From contig NZ_SDMO01000016.1 of the NCBI RefSeq assembly GCF_004798905.1, positions 1 through 64,000 on the forward strand: a stretch of 64,000 nt of DNA. Reading direction: 5' to 3'. Each line of letters starts with the position of its first letter. Positions within the stretch are counted from its first letter, which is position 1. The position numbers were made by a program, and so were the translations under genes. The stretch comes from Halomonas borealis (GTDB lineage Bacteria; Pseudomonadota; Gammaproteobacteria; Pseudomonadales; Halomonadaceae). Under the pieces are notes generated by a model. The model saw only the letters and a list, made by a program, of their open reading frames with translations, did no database searches and was not told the origin of the DNA. Below are positions 8,311 through 23,086 of this stretch, piece after piece.

Positions 8311-8610
8311 GTGTTGCGCGTCGAGGTGGTCTTCGCCCTGCCGCAGCGCCAGCGTATCGTCGCGCTGACCGTGCCCGAGGGCACCACGCCCCGCCAGGCG
8401 GTGGCGCAGGCGGGGCTGGAGGCGCTGTTCCCCGAGGTGCCGGCGACGACCTTCGATGAGGCCGCCCTGGGCATCTTCGGCAAGGCGCTACGCGATCCCG
8501 AGGCCTACGCACTGCGGGAGGGCGACCGCGTGGAGGTCTATCGACCCCTCGAGATCGACCCCAAGGCGGCACGGGCGGCCAGGGCCGCCCGTGCGTCGCA
8601 GCGTTCCTGA
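8311..8610 (+). CDS. rnfH: RnfH-family protein (UPF0125)
   Basis: 99 residues from a GTG start at 8311. The ubiquitin-like fold is recognisable from VEVVFALPQRQ, GIFGKALRDP and EGDRVEVYRPLEIDPKAAR. The GTG follows the ratA stop by 1 nt and has AGGGGCGG upstream; an in-frame ATG at 8275 would add 12 residues unlike the family. The ratA-rnfH pair is a conserved operon of unclear joint function. The name comes from rnf clusters in other bacteria and does not prove a role in electron transport. Confidence 0.82.
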   Translation: MLRVEVVFALPQRQRIVALTVPEGTTPRQAVAQAGLEALFPEVPATTFDEAALGIFGKALRDPEAYALREGDRVEVYRPLEIDPKAARAARAARASQRS

Positions 8611-8622
8611 GACGAGGCGCGG

Positions 8623-9045
8623 TTATTCGTCGAGTGGCATCACATTGAGCAGGTTGCCGCGCGCGTCATCGGACTCGCCGGCAGGGCCGATGCCCTGCTT
8701 GGAGATCAACGCCGGCGGGTGAGAGAAGTCGCCTTGAGGCTCGATGGAGGCCAGGCGATTGCCCTCGAAGGTCAGCGTCAGGCGGCGTTGCTCGATGTCG
8801 CCATAGGCCTCGTCCAGGTGGTAGACGTAGTCCCACTGGTCGGCCTCGAAGGGCGCCTCGAGCAGCGGGCTGCCCATGAGGTCGATCACCTGCTGGCGAG
8901 TCATGCCGGCGTGCAGCTGCTCGGTCATCGTCGGGGTCACCAGGTTGCCCTGGGCCAGATCGCGCTTGTAGACGCCGAAGTAGCTGCAGCCGCTGATCAG
9001 CGTCAGGGCGAGGGAAAGAGTGACAATTTTGCTCAGCTTTTGCAT
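8623..9045 (-). CDS. bamE: Outer membrane assembly lipoprotein BamE (SmpA)
   Basis: 140 residues. A lipoprotein signal ends in LISGC with the lipidated cysteine at residue 20. The SmpA/OmlA fold follows, with VTPTMTEQLHAGMTRQQV and WDYVYH. BamE is a small outer-membrane lipoprotein of the Bam complex that folds beta-barrel proteins. It is divergent from fur, as in many gammaproteobacteria; the 72-nt gap holds both promoters. The stop lies 12 nt from the rnfH stop. Confidence 0.95.
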   Translation of the reverse strand: MQKLSKIVTLSLALTLISGCSYFGVYKRDLAQGNLVTPTMTEQLHAGMTRQQVIDLMGSPLLEAPFEADQWDYVYHLDEAYGDIEQRRLTLTFEGNRLASIEPQGDFSHPPALISKQGIGPAGESDDARGNLLNVMPLDE

Positions 9046-9117
9046 TTGCGACCGTTCTTCACTATCGTGGTTTCGGTCGATCATAACCGACCCTACCCGA
9101 TACTGCGAAGAGCAACC

Positions 9118-9564
9118 ATGGCCGACCAGAACCATGAACTGCGCAAGGCCGGTCTCAAAGTGACCCTGCCGCGCGTCAAGATCCTGCATATCCTCGAGAA
9201 TGCCACCAATCAACACCACCTGAGTGCAGAGGATGTCTACAAGACCCTGCTGGATTCGGGGGAAGACGTGGGACTCGCCACCGTCTATCGGGTGCTGACT
9301 CAGTTCGAGTCAGCCGGCCTGGTGACGCGCCATAACTTCGATGGCGGCCATGCGGTCTTCGAGCTCACCCAGGAAGAGCATCACGATCACATGGTGTGCC
9401 TGGACAGCGGCCAGATCGTCGAGTTCTTCGATGAGACCATCGAGCGCCGCCAGCAGGAGATCGCCGAGGAGCATGGCTTTGAACTCGTCGACCATGCGCT
9501 GGTGCTCTACGTGCGCCCCAAGGGCTCCAAGGCGACGCGTCAGGAAATGAACTTCAAGAAGTAG
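9118..9564 (+). CDS. fur: Ferric uptake regulator Fur
   Basis: 148 residues, the same length as E. coli Fur. The N-terminal winged helix contains LKVTLPRVKIL and the recognition helix region GLATVYRVLTQFESAGLV. Metal ligands are visible in the HHDHMVCLDSGQIVEFFDE segment. With iron(II) Fur represses siderophore and iron uptake genes. This form has a single CxxD-like remnant in place of the second CxxC zinc motif, as in Pseudomonas. I could not mark a definite Fur box in the 72-nt gap to bamE. Confidence 0.97.
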   Translation: MADQNHELRKAGLKVTLPRVKILHILENATNQHHLSAEDVYKTLLDSGEDVGLATVYRVLTQFESAGLVTRHNFDGGHAVFELTQEEHHDHMVCLDSGQIVEFFDETIERRQQEIAEEHGFELVDHALVLYVRPKGSKATRQEMNFKK

Positions 9565-9599
9565 GCGCCCCGCTTCCGGCGCATCGTCGCCGAACAGCG

Positions 9600-9630
9600 A
9601 ACGGCCCCGATCCACTGGATCGGGGCCGTT
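9600..9630. terminator. Bidirectional terminator between fur and recN
   Basis: AACGGCCCCGATCCA pairs with TGGATCGGGGCCGTT; the T-rich GTTGTCGTTTG follows on the plus strand. It separates two convergent genes. Confidence 0.85.
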
Positions 9631-9654
9631 GTCGTTTGTGGGGCAGGGAGGGGG

Positions 9655-11328
9655 TCAGTGACGCGCGTGCTGGCTGGCGTCGAGCATCTCCCGGGCGTGA
9701 GCCAGGGTCTGGTCGGTCAGCGTCATGCCGCCGAGCATGCGGGCCAGCTCGCCGACGCGGCCGGCCTCGTCGAGCAGTGCCATGTGCGTCTGGGTGGTGT
9801 CGTCTTCGGCCTGCTTGGCGATGTGCAGGTGCTGATGAGCCTGGGCCGCCACCTGAGGCAGGTGGGTCACGGTCATGACCTGTCCGTTCCCGCCCAGGCG
9901 GCGCAGCAGCTGGCCGACGATCTCGGCGGTGGCGCCGGAGACGCCGACGTCTACCTCATCGAACACCAGGCTGGGGATGGTCGAATGCTGGGCCGCCACC
10001 ACCTGGATGGCGAGGCTGACGCGGGACAGCTCGCCGCCGGAGGCGACCTTGGCGAGTGGGCGTGCCGGCTGGCCGGGGTTGGCGCTGATCAAGAAGCGCA
10101 CCCGGTCGAATCCGTCCGGGGCCGGGGTCTCGCGTTCGCTGATCTCGACCTCGAAGCGCGCCTTGCCCATGGCCAGGAAGGCCAGCTGGTCCTGCACGGC
10201 GTTGCCGAAACGCGCGGCGGCCGCGCGTCGGGTGGCGTTCACGGCCTCGGCCTGCTCGCGCCAGCGCGCCTCCATGGCCTCGACCTCGGTGGCGAGCGCC
10301 TCGAGGTCGTCGCCGCCGCCCTCCAGTTCGGCGAGCTCGGCGGCGAGACGCTGGTGAAGGTCGGTCAATTCCTCGGGGGAGACATGGTGCTTGCGGGCGA
10401 TGCGATGCACCTCGCCGAGCCGCTCCTCGACCCAAGCCAGCCGCTCGGGGTCGAGCTCCACGCCGCTGGCGAAGTGGTTGAGTTCGCGTCCGGCCTCCTC
10501 GACCTGGATGCAGGCATCATTGAGCATCGTCAGCGCCTCATGCAGCGACCCCCGCTCGCTGCCGGGCAACGCGGAGAGGTGGTTGACCGCCTGGTGCAGC
10601 AGCGGCAGGGCGCCGCCCTCTTCGCCATCGCAGCAGCTGGCGGCGAACTGGGCCTCACGCAGCCGCTCCTCGGCATGCGCCAGTTCCTCCTGCTCGGCTT
10701 CCAGGCTGGACAACTCGTCATCGGCCAGTGCCAGCGTCTCGAGCTCCTCTACCTGGTAGCGTAACAACTGGCGGCGGGCGCGAAGTTCGTCGCCGTCCTC
10801 GGCCAGGCGCTTGAGGCGCCGGCGCGTCTCGCGCCAGGTCGCGAAGGTCGCGCCGAGCTCGTTCACCGCCGTGGCATGGCCGGCGAAATCGTCGAGCAGG
10901 CGCAGGTGGGTGTCCTCGCCGAGCAGTGCCTGATGGGCATGCTGGCCGTGGATCTCGATGAGGTGGCCGCCGAGCGCCTTGAGGTCGGCGACGGTGGCGG
11001 GCTGGCCGTTGATCCAGGCCTTGGAGCGTCCGCCGCGGGTCACCACGCGGCGTAGCAGGCAGTCGTCTTCGGCGAGTTCGCGGCCGGCGAGCCAGGCCCG
11101 GGCGTCGGGCAGGGCTTGGATGTCGAAGCGCGCGCTGAGATCGGCGCGTTCGCAGCCGTGGCGAACGCTGCCGGCGTCGGCGCGCTCGCCCAGGCACAGC
11201 CCCAGGGCGCCGAGCAGGATGGACTTGCCGGCCCCCGTCTCGCCGGTGATGGCGGTCATGCCGCCGCCGAGCTCGAGCTCCAGGTGGTCAACGATGGCGA
11301 AGTCACGAATGGCGAGCTCTGTCAGCAT
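9655..11328 (-). CDS. recN: DNA repair protein RecN
   Basis: 557 residues, an SMC-like ATPase. The N-terminal Walker A GETGAGKS is near residue 30, long coiled coils fill the middle, and the C-terminal half has the ABC signature ASGGELSRVSLAI and Walker B SLVFDEVDVG. RecN tethers broken DNA ends in double-strand break repair. The ATG at 11328 has GGGAGG 6 nt upstream. A LexA-type site lies 60-80 nt upstream, matching SOS control of recN in other gammaproteobacteria. It ends convergently with fur. Confidence 0.96.
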   Translation of the reverse strand: MLTELAIRDFAIVDHLELELGGGMTAITGETGAGKSILLGALGLCLGERADAGSVRHGCERADLSARFDIQALPDARAWLAGRELAEDDCLLRRVVTRGGRSKAWINGQPATVADLKALGGHLIEIHGQHAHQALLGEDTHLRLLDDFAGHATAVNELGATFATWRETRRRLKRLAEDGDELRARRQLLRYQVEELETLALADDELSSLEAEQEELAHAEERLREAQFAASCCDGEEGGALPLLHQAVNHLSALPGSERGSLHEALTMLNDACIQVEEAGRELNHFASGVELDPERLAWVEERLGEVHRIARKHHVSPEELTDLHQRLAAELAELEGGGDDLEALATEVEAMEARWREQAEAVNATRRAAAARFGNAVQDQLAFLAMGKARFEVEISERETPAPDGFDRVRFLISANPGQPARPLAKVASGGELSRVSLAIQVVAAQHSTIPSLVFDEVDVGVSGATAEIVGQLLRRLGGNGQVMTVTHLPQVAAQAHQHLHIAKQAEDDTTQTHMALLDEAGRVGELARMLGGMTLTDQTLAHAREMLDASQHARH

Positions 11329-11387
11329 GGTGCCTCCCGGTGGCCGGTATCGAAATGACGGCGGAACGACTGGTTATTTATCCACTA

Positions 11388-11407
11388 TTTTGTGTGTTTA
11401 TACAGTA
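11388..11407 (-). promoter_or_regulatory. LexA box upstream of recN
   Basis: The minus strand reads TACTGTATAAACACACAAAA. Against the SOS consensus CTGT-N8-ACAG it has CTGT-N8-ACAA, one mismatch in the core, with the usual TA flank on one side. Its place 60 nt before recN fits. Confidence 0.7.
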
Positions 11408-11455
11408 GTTCAGCGGGTCTCACAACGCACGCCCCATTTCCCGCGATGCTCTTCC

Positions 11456-11483
11456 CTTGAGATCGACACGGCCAGCCCCATAT
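11456..11483 (+). promoter_or_regulatory. Sigma32 (heat shock) promoter of grpE
   Basis: CTTGAGA, a 13-nt spacer and CCCCATAT. This is nearly the sigma32 consensus CTTGAAA-N13-CCCCATNT. It lies about 78 nt upstream of the grpE start. Confidence 0.85.
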
Positions 11484-11560
11484 AGCTGTCAACGACATTG
11501 TTTCATCATCGATCAGTCTCGCTGGCGGCTCTGCCGCCGGCCGGCATTCAGGAGAGACGC

Positions 11561-12184
11561 ATGGCCAAAGATCCACAGACCCCGTTGGACGACGAGCTGG
11601 CCCGCCAACAGGGCGACGCCGACACCCATGTCGAGCCGGAGCCCGTCGAGGGCGAGCTGGAAGGCGCCGCCGAGACGACCGAGGAGGGCGCCGAGGCCAA
11701 GGCCGATAACCCGGAAGCCGAGATGTTGGCCGCCAAGGTCGAAGAGCTCGAGCAGGCCCTGGAAGAGACCAAGGACCAGTCGATGCGCACCGCCGCCGAG
11801 GCTCAGAACGTGCGCCGTCGTGCCGAGCAGGAAACCGAGAAGGCGCGCAAGTTCGCGCTGGAGAAGTTCGTCAAGGAGCTGCTGCCGGTCATCGATAGCC
11901 TGGAGAAGGCGCTCGAGGCGATGGGCGATGACGCCACCGAGGCGCACCGCGAAGGCGTTTCGATGACGCTCAAGATGCAGCAGGATGTGCTGGGCAAGTT
12001 CGGCGTCGAGGCGGTGGATCCCCAGGGCGAGCCCTTCGATCCGCAATACCACGAGGCCGTGGCCATGGTGCCGAACCCCGAGATGGAGCCCAACAGCGTG
12101 ATGGAAGTGATGCAGAAGGGCTACCTGCTCAATGGCCGCCTGGTGCGCCCGGCGATGGTGGTGGTGAGCCAGGCCGCCGACTGA
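11561..12184 (+). CDS. grpE: Nucleotide exchange factor GrpE
   Basis: 207 residues. Acidic N-terminus (about 1-50), a long coiled coil (about 50-125) with [16 protein letters not shown], and a C-terminal beta domain with the signature [14 protein letters not shown]. GrpE releases ADP from DnaK. The ATG at 11561 follows CAGGAGAGA. A sigma32 promoter precedes it and a second one sits between grpE and dnaK, so the two genes can be induced apart or together. The order grpE-dnaK-dnaJ is classical. Confidence 0.97.
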   Translation: MAKDPQTPLDDELARQQGDADTHVEPEPVEGELEGAAETTEEGAEAKADNPEAEMLAAKVEELEQALEETKDQSMRTAAEAQNVRRRAEQETEKARKFALEKFVKELLPVIDSLEKALEAMGDDATEAHREGVSMTLKMQQDVLGKFGVEAVDPQGEPFDPQYHEAVAMVPNPEMEPNSVMEVMQKGYLLNGRLVRPAMVVVSQAAD

Positions 12185-12209
12185 GGCGCGGCGATTTCGG
12201 CCCCGCCCC

Positions 12210-12237
12210 CTTGAAATAGGGGCGAGGGCCCCCAGAT
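12210..12237 (+). promoter_or_regulatory. Sigma32 promoter of dnaK
   Basis: CTTGAAA, 13 nt, CCCCAGAT. The -35 part is a perfect heat-shock match and the -10 part has one change. It is placed 70-98 nt upstream of dnaK. Confidence 0.85.
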
Positions 12238-12307
12238 AAACGTCATCCCGCGGTGAACGCCGCGAACAAACGAATCACGTCACACCTTATATTTACGAGG
12301 ATTTCCT

Positions 12308-14236
12308 ATGGGACGCATCATCGGTATTGACCTGGGGACCACCAACTCTTGCCTGGCCGTGCTCGACGGCGACAGCCCCAAGGTAATCGAAAACGCCGAA
12401 GGCGCACGCACGACGCCGTCCATCATCGCCTACACCGACGACGGTGAGACGCTGGTGGGCCAGGCGGCCAAGCGCCAGGCGGTCACCAACCCCGAGAACA
12501 CCCTGTATGCCATCAAGCGCCTGATCGGCCGTCGCTTCAAGGACGATGTCGTCCAGAAGGACATCAAGATGGTGCCCTACACCATCACCGAGGCCGACAA
12601 CGGCGATGCCTGGGTCGAGGTCAAGGGCAACAAGCTGGCGCCGCCCCAGGTCAGTGCCGAAGTGCTGAAGAAGATGAAGAAGACCGCCGAAGACTATCTC
12701 GGCGAGGAAGTGAGCGAAGCGGTCATCACCGTGCCGGCCTACTTCAACGACAGCCAGCGTCAGGCGACCAAGGACGCCGGTCGCATCGCCGGTCTCGAGG
12801 TCAAGCGCATCATCAACGAGCCCACCGCGGCGGCGCTGGCCTATGGCATGGACAAGTCGCGTGGCGACAAGACCCTCGCGGTCTATGACCTGGGTGGCGG
12901 CACCTTCGATATCTCCATCATCGAGGTGGCCGACGTCGACGGCGAGACTCAGTTCGAGGTGCTGGCCACCAATGGCGACACCTTCCTGGGTGGCGAAGAC
13001 TTCGATCTGTCGCTGATCAACTACCTGGTCGAGCAGTTCAAGGCCGACAGCGGCATCGACCTGTCCGGCGACAACCTGGCCATGCAGCGCCTCAAGGAAG
13101 CCGCCGAGAAGGCCAAGATCGAGCTGTCCAGCGCCCAGCAGACCGACGTCAACCTGCCCTACGTCACCGCCGACAACACCGGTCCCAAGCACCTCAACGT
13201 CAAGGTGACCCGGGCCAAGCTGGAGTCGCTGGTCGAAGAGCTGGTGACCCGCTCGCTGAAGCCCTGCAAGACCGCGCTGTCCGACGCCGGGCTGTCCGCC
13301 TCCGAGATCGACGACGTCATCCTGGTCGGTGGCCAGACTCGCATGCCGATGGTCCAGGCGAAGGTCGCCGAGTTCTTCGGCAAGGACGCCCGCAAGGACG
13401 TCAACCCGGACGAAGCCGTGGCCGTGGGTGCCGCGATCCAGGGCGGCGTGCTGGGCGGCGACGTCAAGGATGTGCTGCTGCTCGACGTCACCCCGCTGAC
13501 GCTCGGCATCGAGACCCTCGGCGGCGTGATGACCCCGCTGATCGAGAAGAACACCACCATCCCGACCAAGAAGACCCAGACCTTCTCGACCGCGGATGAC
13601 AACCAGACCGCCGTGACCATTCACGTGCAGCAGGGCGAGCGCAAGCAGTCCAGCGGCAACAAGTCGCTCGGTCGCTTCGACCTGGCTGACATTCCGCCGG
13701 CGCCGCGCGGCGTGCCGCAGATCGAGGTCGCCTTCGACCTGGACGCCAACGGCATCCTCAACGTGTCCGCCAAGGACAAGGCCACCGGCAAGGAACAGTC
13801 GATCGTCATCAAGGCCTCCAGCGGCCTGTCCGACGAAGAGATCGACCAGATGGTCGAGGATGCCGAGGCGCACGCCGACGAGGACAAGAAGTTCGAGGAA
13901 CTGGTCCAGCTGCGTAACCAGGCCGACGGCATGGTCCACGCCGCTCGCAAGACCCTCGAGGAAGCCGGCGACAAGGCCACCGAGGAAGAGAAGGAAACCA
14001 TCGAGAGCGCCGCCAGCGATCTCGAGGAAGCGTCCAAGGGCGACGACCAGGAAGACATCCAGGCCAAGCTCGACAAGCTGACCGAGGCGTCCGGCAACCT
14101 GGCGCAGAAGATGTATGCCGAGCAGGGTGAGGCCGCCGAAGGTGCCGAGGCCGCAAGCGAGGCTAACACCAAGCAGGAAGACGACGTGGTCGACGCCGAG
14201 TACGAAGAAGTCAACGACGACCAGAAAAAGCAGTAA
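12308..14236 (+). CDS. dnaK: Chaperone DnaK (Hsp70)
   Basis: 642 residues. The nucleotide-binding domain begins [15 protein letters not shown], carries [14 protein letters not shown] (phosphate 2 region) and [12 protein letters not shown]. The peptide-binding domain follows from about residue 390, with [14 protein letters not shown] at its start. A lid and a disordered acidic tail end in [17 protein letters not shown], the usual DnaK tail. DnaK folds client proteins in ATP-driven cycles with DnaJ and GrpE encoded next to it. The upstream gap holds a sigma32 promoter. Confidence 0.99.
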   Translation: MGRIIGIDLGTTNSCLAVLDGDSPKVIENAEGARTTPSIIAYTDDGETLVGQAAKRQAVTNPENTLYAIKRLIGRRFKDDVVQKDIKMVPYTITEADNGDAWVEVKGNKLAPPQVSAEVLKKMKKTAEDYLGEEVSEAVITVPAYFNDSQRQATKDAGRIAGLEVKRIINEPTAAALAYGMDKSRGDKTLAVYDLGGGTFDISIIEVADVDGETQFEVLATNGDTFLGGEDFDLSLINYLVEQFKADSGIDLSGDNLAMQRLKEAAEKAKIELSSAQQTDVNLPYVTADNTGPKHLNVKVTRAKLESLVEELVTRSLKPCKTALSDAGLSASEIDDVILVGGQTRMPMVQAKVAEFFGKDARKDVNPDEAVAVGAAIQGGVLGGDVKDVLLLDVTPLTLGIETLGGVMTPLIEKNTTIPTKKTQTFSTADDNQTAVTIHVQQGERKQSSGNKSLGRFDLADIPPAPRGVPQIEVAFDLDANGILNVSAKDKATGKEQSIVIKASSGLSDEEIDQMVEDAEAHADEDKKFEELVQLRNQADGMVHAARKTLEEAGDKATEEEKETIESAASDLEEASKGDDQEDIQAKLDKLTEASGNLAQKMYAEQGEAAEGAEAASEANTKQEDDVVDAEYEEVNDDQKKQ

Positions 14237-14262
14237 CCACGACGCCTGAAACCTAGGTGATG

Positions 14263-14291
14263 CCAGCGCGGGGGCTCGACTCCCGCGTTGG
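14263..14291 (+). terminator. Hairpin between dnaK and dnaJ
   Basis: CCAGCGCGGGGG pairs with CTCCCGCGTTGG through two G-U pairs, with a 5-nt loop and TGTTTCC after it. It probably attenuates read-through into dnaJ, which would set DnaK above DnaJ. Confidence 0.6.
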
Positions 14292-14327
14292 TGTTTCCGC
14301 AGCGTCGCGACGGAGGCGGACAGACCC

Positions 14328-15473
14328 ATGTCCAAGCGTGATTACTACGAGGTACTGGGCGTCGAGCGTGGGGCCGATCAGAAAGAGATCAAGAAGGCCT
14401 ATCGACGCCTGGCCCAGAAATTTCATCCGGACCGCAATCCGGATGATGACACCGCGGCGGAGAAGTTCCGTGAGGTGTCCGAGGCCTACGAGGTCCTGAC
14501 CGACGGCGAGAAGCGCGCGGCCTACGATCAGTTCGGCCATGCCGGCGTCGACGGCCAGGCCGGCGGTGGCGGCGGCTTCGGTGGTGCCGGGGCCGGCGGC
14601 TTCAGCGATATCTTCGGCGATGTCTTCGGCGACATCTTCGGCGGGGGCGGCGGCGGACGCCGTCATCCCAATGCCCCGCAGCGCGGCAGCGATCTGCGCT
14701 ACAACCTCGAGCTCGATCTCGAGGACGCGGTGTCCGGCACCAGCGTCGACATTCGCGTGCCGCGTCACGTGGAATGCGAGCGCTGCGATGGCGATGGCGC
14801 CGAGCCGGGCTCCAGCAAGGAGACCTGCCCGACCTGTGCCGGCATGGGCCAGGTGCGCATGCAGCAGGGCTTCTTCGCCGTTCAGCAGACCTGCCCGACC
14901 TGCCATGGCGGCGGCCAGCACATCAAGGTGCCGTGCCATGGCTGTAACGGCGAGGGCCGGGTGCGCGAGACCCGCACCCTGTCGGTGAAGATCCCGGCCG
15001 GCGTCGATACCGGCGATCGCATTCGGCTCAATGCCGAGGGCGAGGCCGGGGTCAACGGCGGGCCGCCCGGCGACCTCTATGTGCAGGTGGCCATCAAGTC
15101 GCACCCGATCTTCGAGCGCGACGGCCGTCACCTGCAGTGCGAGGTGCCGATCAACTTCGTCGACGCTTCCCTCGGCGGCGAGCTCGAGGTGCCGACGCTC
15201 GATGGTCGGGTCAAGCTGAAGATCCCGCCCGAGACCCAGACCGGTAAGCTGTTCCGGCTCAAGGGCAAGGGCGTCAAGCCGGTCCGCGGTGGCCCCGCCG
15301 GTGACCTGCTGTGCCGGGTGGTCGTCGAGACGCCGGTCAAGCTCAGCGAGGACCAGAAGGACCTGCTGCGTCGTTTCCAGGACAGCCTGGAAGGCAGCAA
15401 CAGCCATCACTCGCCGAAGAAGAGCAACTTCTTCGACGGCGTGAAGAAGTTCTTCGAGGACATGAAGCCCTAG
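14328..15473 (+). CDS. dnaJ: Chaperone DnaJ (type I Hsp40)
   Basis: 381 residues. J domain at 1-70 with HPD at 33-35, a Gly/Phe-rich linker at about 78-105, then four zinc-binding repeats ([32 protein letters not shown]), and a C-terminal client-binding domain. DnaJ delivers clients to DnaK and triggers its ATPase. It is the third gene of the heat-shock cluster, 91 nt after dnaK behind a hairpin. Confidence 0.99.
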   Translation: MSKRDYYEVLGVERGADQKEIKKAYRRLAQKFHPDRNPDDDTAAEKFREVSEAYEVLTDGEKRAAYDQFGHAGVDGQAGGGGGFGGAGAGGFSDIFGDVFGDIFGGGGGGRRHPNAPQRGSDLRYNLELDLEDAVSGTSVDIRVPRHVECERCDGDGAEPGSSKETCPTCAGMGQVRMQQGFFAVQQTCPTCHGGGQHIKVPCHGCNGEGRVRETRTLSVKIPAGVDTGDRIRLNAEGEAGVNGGPPGDLYVQVAIKSHPIFERDGRHLQCEVPINFVDASLGGELEVPTLDGRVKLKIPPETQTGKLFRLKGKGVKPVRGGPAGDLLCRVVVETPVKLSEDQKDLLRRFQDSLEGSNSHHSPKKSNFFDGVKKFFEDMKP

Positions 15474-15497
15474 GGCATCTTCCTCGCCGGTAGATTC

Positions 15498-15530
15498 GAG
15501 GCCCCGCGCTCCGCAAGGAGGCGGGGCCTC
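15498..15530 (+). terminator. Hairpin terminator after dnaJ
   Basis: GAGGCCCCGC / GCGGGGCCTC extended by CTCC-GCAA-GGAG, which gives a GNRA tetraloop. GTCGTGTCTG follows, a weak U-tract. Confidence 0.8.
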
Positions 15531-15666
15531 GTCGTGTCTGGCCATGGCACCGACGGCCCGCCGAGATCCGCGGCGTCGAACGCGAGGTTGCCGGGTTGGG
15601 GCTGGCGCTCGTGGGTAGCGTCGTCATAGGCTGGGGGTTCACCTTCCTGGAGCGCGGAGAGCCGAG

Positions 15667-17737
<2,071 letters not shown>

Positions 17738-17812
17738 AGGGGTAGTCGAAAGGCCTTCGATGCTTTAAAATCCACCAAATTTTGGCCGGGCGACGGCCCA
17801 TCGCCGCGCAAG

Positions 17813-17900
17813 CGCTTGTTGCGTCGGTCCAGCATTCCGAGAGAATGACAACAAGCGGGATGAAACCGGTCTTTACTGTCGGGTTTCGTCCCGCTTTTTT
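17813..17900 (+). promoter_or_regulatory. Attenuator-like leader of carA: overlapping hairpins and terminator
   Basis: CGCTTGTTG (17813-17821) pairs with CAACAAGCG (17849-17857). The last three bases of this arm are also the first three of GCGGGATGAAACC (17855-17867), which pairs with GGTTTCGTCCCGC (17882-17894), followed by T6 (17895-17900). The second hairpin is a good intrinsic terminator, and the two cannot form fully at once. A start codon at 17845 lies between the first two arms. This is attenuator geometry 96 nt before carA. The terminator alone could also simply end dapB transcription. Confidence 0.65.
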
Positions 17901-17976
17901 ACGGGCCGAAGGGCGGCGGGTCGAATCTCTCGTCGGGTGCTGGCCGCGCCGCATGCCTGGACGAGCTGTCTGTTAA
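17845..17976 (+). CDS. Possible leader peptide of carA
   Basis: A 43-residue frame that starts [16 protein letters not shown] and is rich in arginine after the terminator (LRAEGRR, PRRM, GRA). It begins 10 nt upstream of the terminator hairpin and runs through it, and stops 19 nt before carA. A P. aeruginosa carAB leader with an 18-codon frame and attenuation was described, which makes such a frame credible here. The upstream GAGAG is only a weak ribosome binding site, and codon use does not prove translation. Confidence 0.35.
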   Translation: MTTSGMKPVFTVGFRPAFLRAEGRRVESLVGCWPRRMPGRAVC

Positions 17977-17995
17977 CACTTGGGAGGACGTTGCA

Positions 17996-19153
17996 TTGAA
18001 CAAACCCGCGATACTGGCCTTGGAAGATGGCAGTGTGTTTCATGGCGCTGCCATTGGCGCCGATGGGCAAACCAGTGGTGAGGTAGTGTTCAATACGGCC
18101 ATGACCGGCTACCAGGAAATCCTCACCGACCCCTCCTATACCCGACAGATCGTCACCCTGACCTATCCGCATATCGGCAACACCGGCATCAACGCAGAAG
18201 ATGTCGAATCCGGCGCCATCGCCGCCGCCGGGCTGGTGATTCGCGACCTGCCCCTGCTGGCCAGCAACTTCCGTTCCGAGCAGTCGCTCTCCGACTACCT
18301 GGCGAGCCACAACGTGCTGGGCATCGCCGACATCGATACCCGTCGCCTGACCCGCATACTGCGCGACAAGGGTGCCCAGAACGGTGCCATCCTGGCCGGC
18401 ACGGACGCCGAGGGTGAGGATGCCGAGGCGCGCGCCCTGGCCGCGGCCAAAGCCTTCCCCGGCCTCAAGGGCATGGACCTGGCCAAGGTCGTCTCCTGCC
18501 CGTCACCCTACGAGTGGAGCGAGGGCGAGTGGACCCTGGGCGAGGGCTATGCCGACGCCGCCGGCCCTGATGGAAAGGCCGAACGCCCCTATCACGTGGT
18601 CGCCTACGACTACGGGGTCAAGCGCAACATCCTGCGCATGCTGGCGTCGCGCGGCTGCCGCCTGACCGTGGTGCCGGCCCAGACGCCGGCCGACGAGGTC
18701 ATGGCCCTGAAGCCGGACGGCATCTTCCTTTCTAACGGCCCCGGCGATCCGGAACCCTGTGACTATGCCATCACGGCCATCCGCGAACTGCTCGAGACCG
18801 GGGTGCCGATCTTCGGTATCTGCCTCGGCCACCAGCTGTTGGCGCTGGCCAGCGGGGCCGATTCGATGAAGATGAAGTTCGGCCACCATGGCGCCAACCA
18901 CCCGGTCCAGGAGCTCGATTCCGGCCAGGTGATGATCACCAGCCAGAACCATGGCTTCGCGGCCGAGGAGTCGACGCTGCCCGACACCCTGCGCGCGACC
19001 CATCGTTCGCTGTTCGACGGTACCCTGCAGGGCATCGAGCGCACCGATCGTCCGGCCTTCAGCTTCCAGGGCCACCCGGAGGCGAGCCCGGGGCCCCGTG
19101 ACGTCGCGCCGTTGTTCGACCGCTTTATCTCCATGATGAAGGAACGCCGCTAA
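17996..19153 (+). CDS. carA: Carbamoyl-phosphate synthase small subunit
   Basis: 385 residues from a TTG start at 17996; GGGAGG lies 8 nt upstream, and no ATG gives the family N-terminus [16 protein letters not shown]. The C-terminal class I glutaminase domain has the nucleophile C276 in GICLGHQ and the His/Glu pair in [11 protein letters not shown]. It feeds ammonia from glutamine to CarB for carbamoyl phosphate, used in arginine and pyrimidine synthesis. The leader with attenuator-like hairpins suggests control by end products. Confidence 0.97.
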   Translation: MNKPAILALEDGSVFHGAAIGADGQTSGEVVFNTAMTGYQEILTDPSYTRQIVTLTYPHIGNTGINAEDVESGAIAAAGLVIRDLPLLASNFRSEQSLSDYLASHNVLGIADIDTRRLTRILRDKGAQNGAILAGTDAEGEDAEARALAAAKAFPGLKGMDLAKVVSCPSPYEWSEGEWTLGEGYADAAGPDGKAERPYHVVAYDYGVKRNILRMLASRGCRLTVVPAQTPADEVMALKPDGIFLSNGPGDPEPCDYAITAIRELLETGVPIFGICLGHQLLALASGADSMKMKFGHHGANHPVQELDSGQVMITSQNHGFAAEESTLPDTLRATHRSLFDGTLQGIERTDRPAFSFQGHPEASPGPRDVAPLFDRFISMMKERR

Positions 19154-19212
19154 GCGTTGATCCTCAGTCACCCTCGAGTCCTTCTTTACACCGATTAGCC
19201 GCGGGAATCGTC

Positions 19213-22439
<3,227 letters not shown>

Positions 22440-22443
<4 letters not shown>

Positions 22444-22916
22444 ACAAGGTCCCGATGACCGTCGTCGGTGAGCAGCGTCTGCGCGACGAGCTCGAACATC
22501 TCAAGAGCGAGTCGCGTCCGGAGGTGATCGCTGCCATCGCCGAGGCTCGCGAGCATGGCGACCTCAAGGAGAACGCCGAGTACCATGCGGCCCGCGAGCA
22601 GCAGGGCTTCATCGAGGGGCGGATCCAGGAGATCGAGGGCAAGCTCGGCAGCGCGCAGGTCATCGATGTCACCAAGTTGCCCCAGACCGGCAAGGTGATC
22701 TTCGGCGTGACCGTGGCGCTGGTGAACCTCGAAGCCGACGAAGAGGTTACCTACCGCATCGTTGGCGAGGACGAGGCCGACATCAAGTCCGGCAAGATCT
22801 CCGTGACCTCGCCCATCGCTCGCGCCCTGATCGGCAAGGAAGAGGGCGAGGTGGTGCTGGTGCGCACGCCGGGTGGCGACGTCGAGTACGAGATCTCAAG
22901 CGTCGAGCACCTGTGA
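22440..22916 (+). CDS. greA: Transcription elongation factor GreA
   Basis: 158 residues, the standard length. An N-terminal coiled coil (about 1-75) carries the acidic tip within [20 protein letters not shown], which enters the RNA polymerase secondary channel and stimulates transcript cleavage. The C-terminal domain ends in [17 protein letters not shown] overlap with carB indicates coupling. A terminator follows 68 nt past the stop. Confidence 0.98.
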
Positions 22917-22983
22917 TAGCGCCCGGCCGTAGGCGCCCAGCCGCTCGGTAACGGGCGGCGGGCGCCAAGGCAGCAGGCAAGAA

Positions 22984-23017
22984 GAAACCCCGCGGACTGG
23001 AGAGTCGGCGGGGTTTC
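22984..23017. terminator. Terminator between greA and yhbY
   Basis: GAAACCCCGC pairs with GCGGGGTTTC around 14 nt, with TCGTTGTC after it on the plus strand. It separates convergent genes. Confidence 0.8.
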
Positions 23018-23041
23018 TCGTTGTCATCGTGCTCTATCTTC

Positions 23042-23081
23042 GGCCGCTTGGCCGCTTGGCCGCTTGGCCGCTTGGCCGCTC
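23042..23081. repeat. 8-bp tandem repeat (GGCCGCTT), five units
   Basis: Four exact copies of GGCCGCTT in a row plus a fifth with one change at its end, between the greA terminator and the yhbY stop. It lies outside coding sequence. Such a run could vary in copy number by slippage. Each copy contains the palindrome GGCC. Confidence 0.95.
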
Positions 23082-23086
23082 GCGGC

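Noticed and set aside
12293..14335. 680-residue minus-strand frame opposite dnaK
   Set aside because: Shadow frame caused by high third-position GC in dnaK; DnaK is certain on the plus strand.
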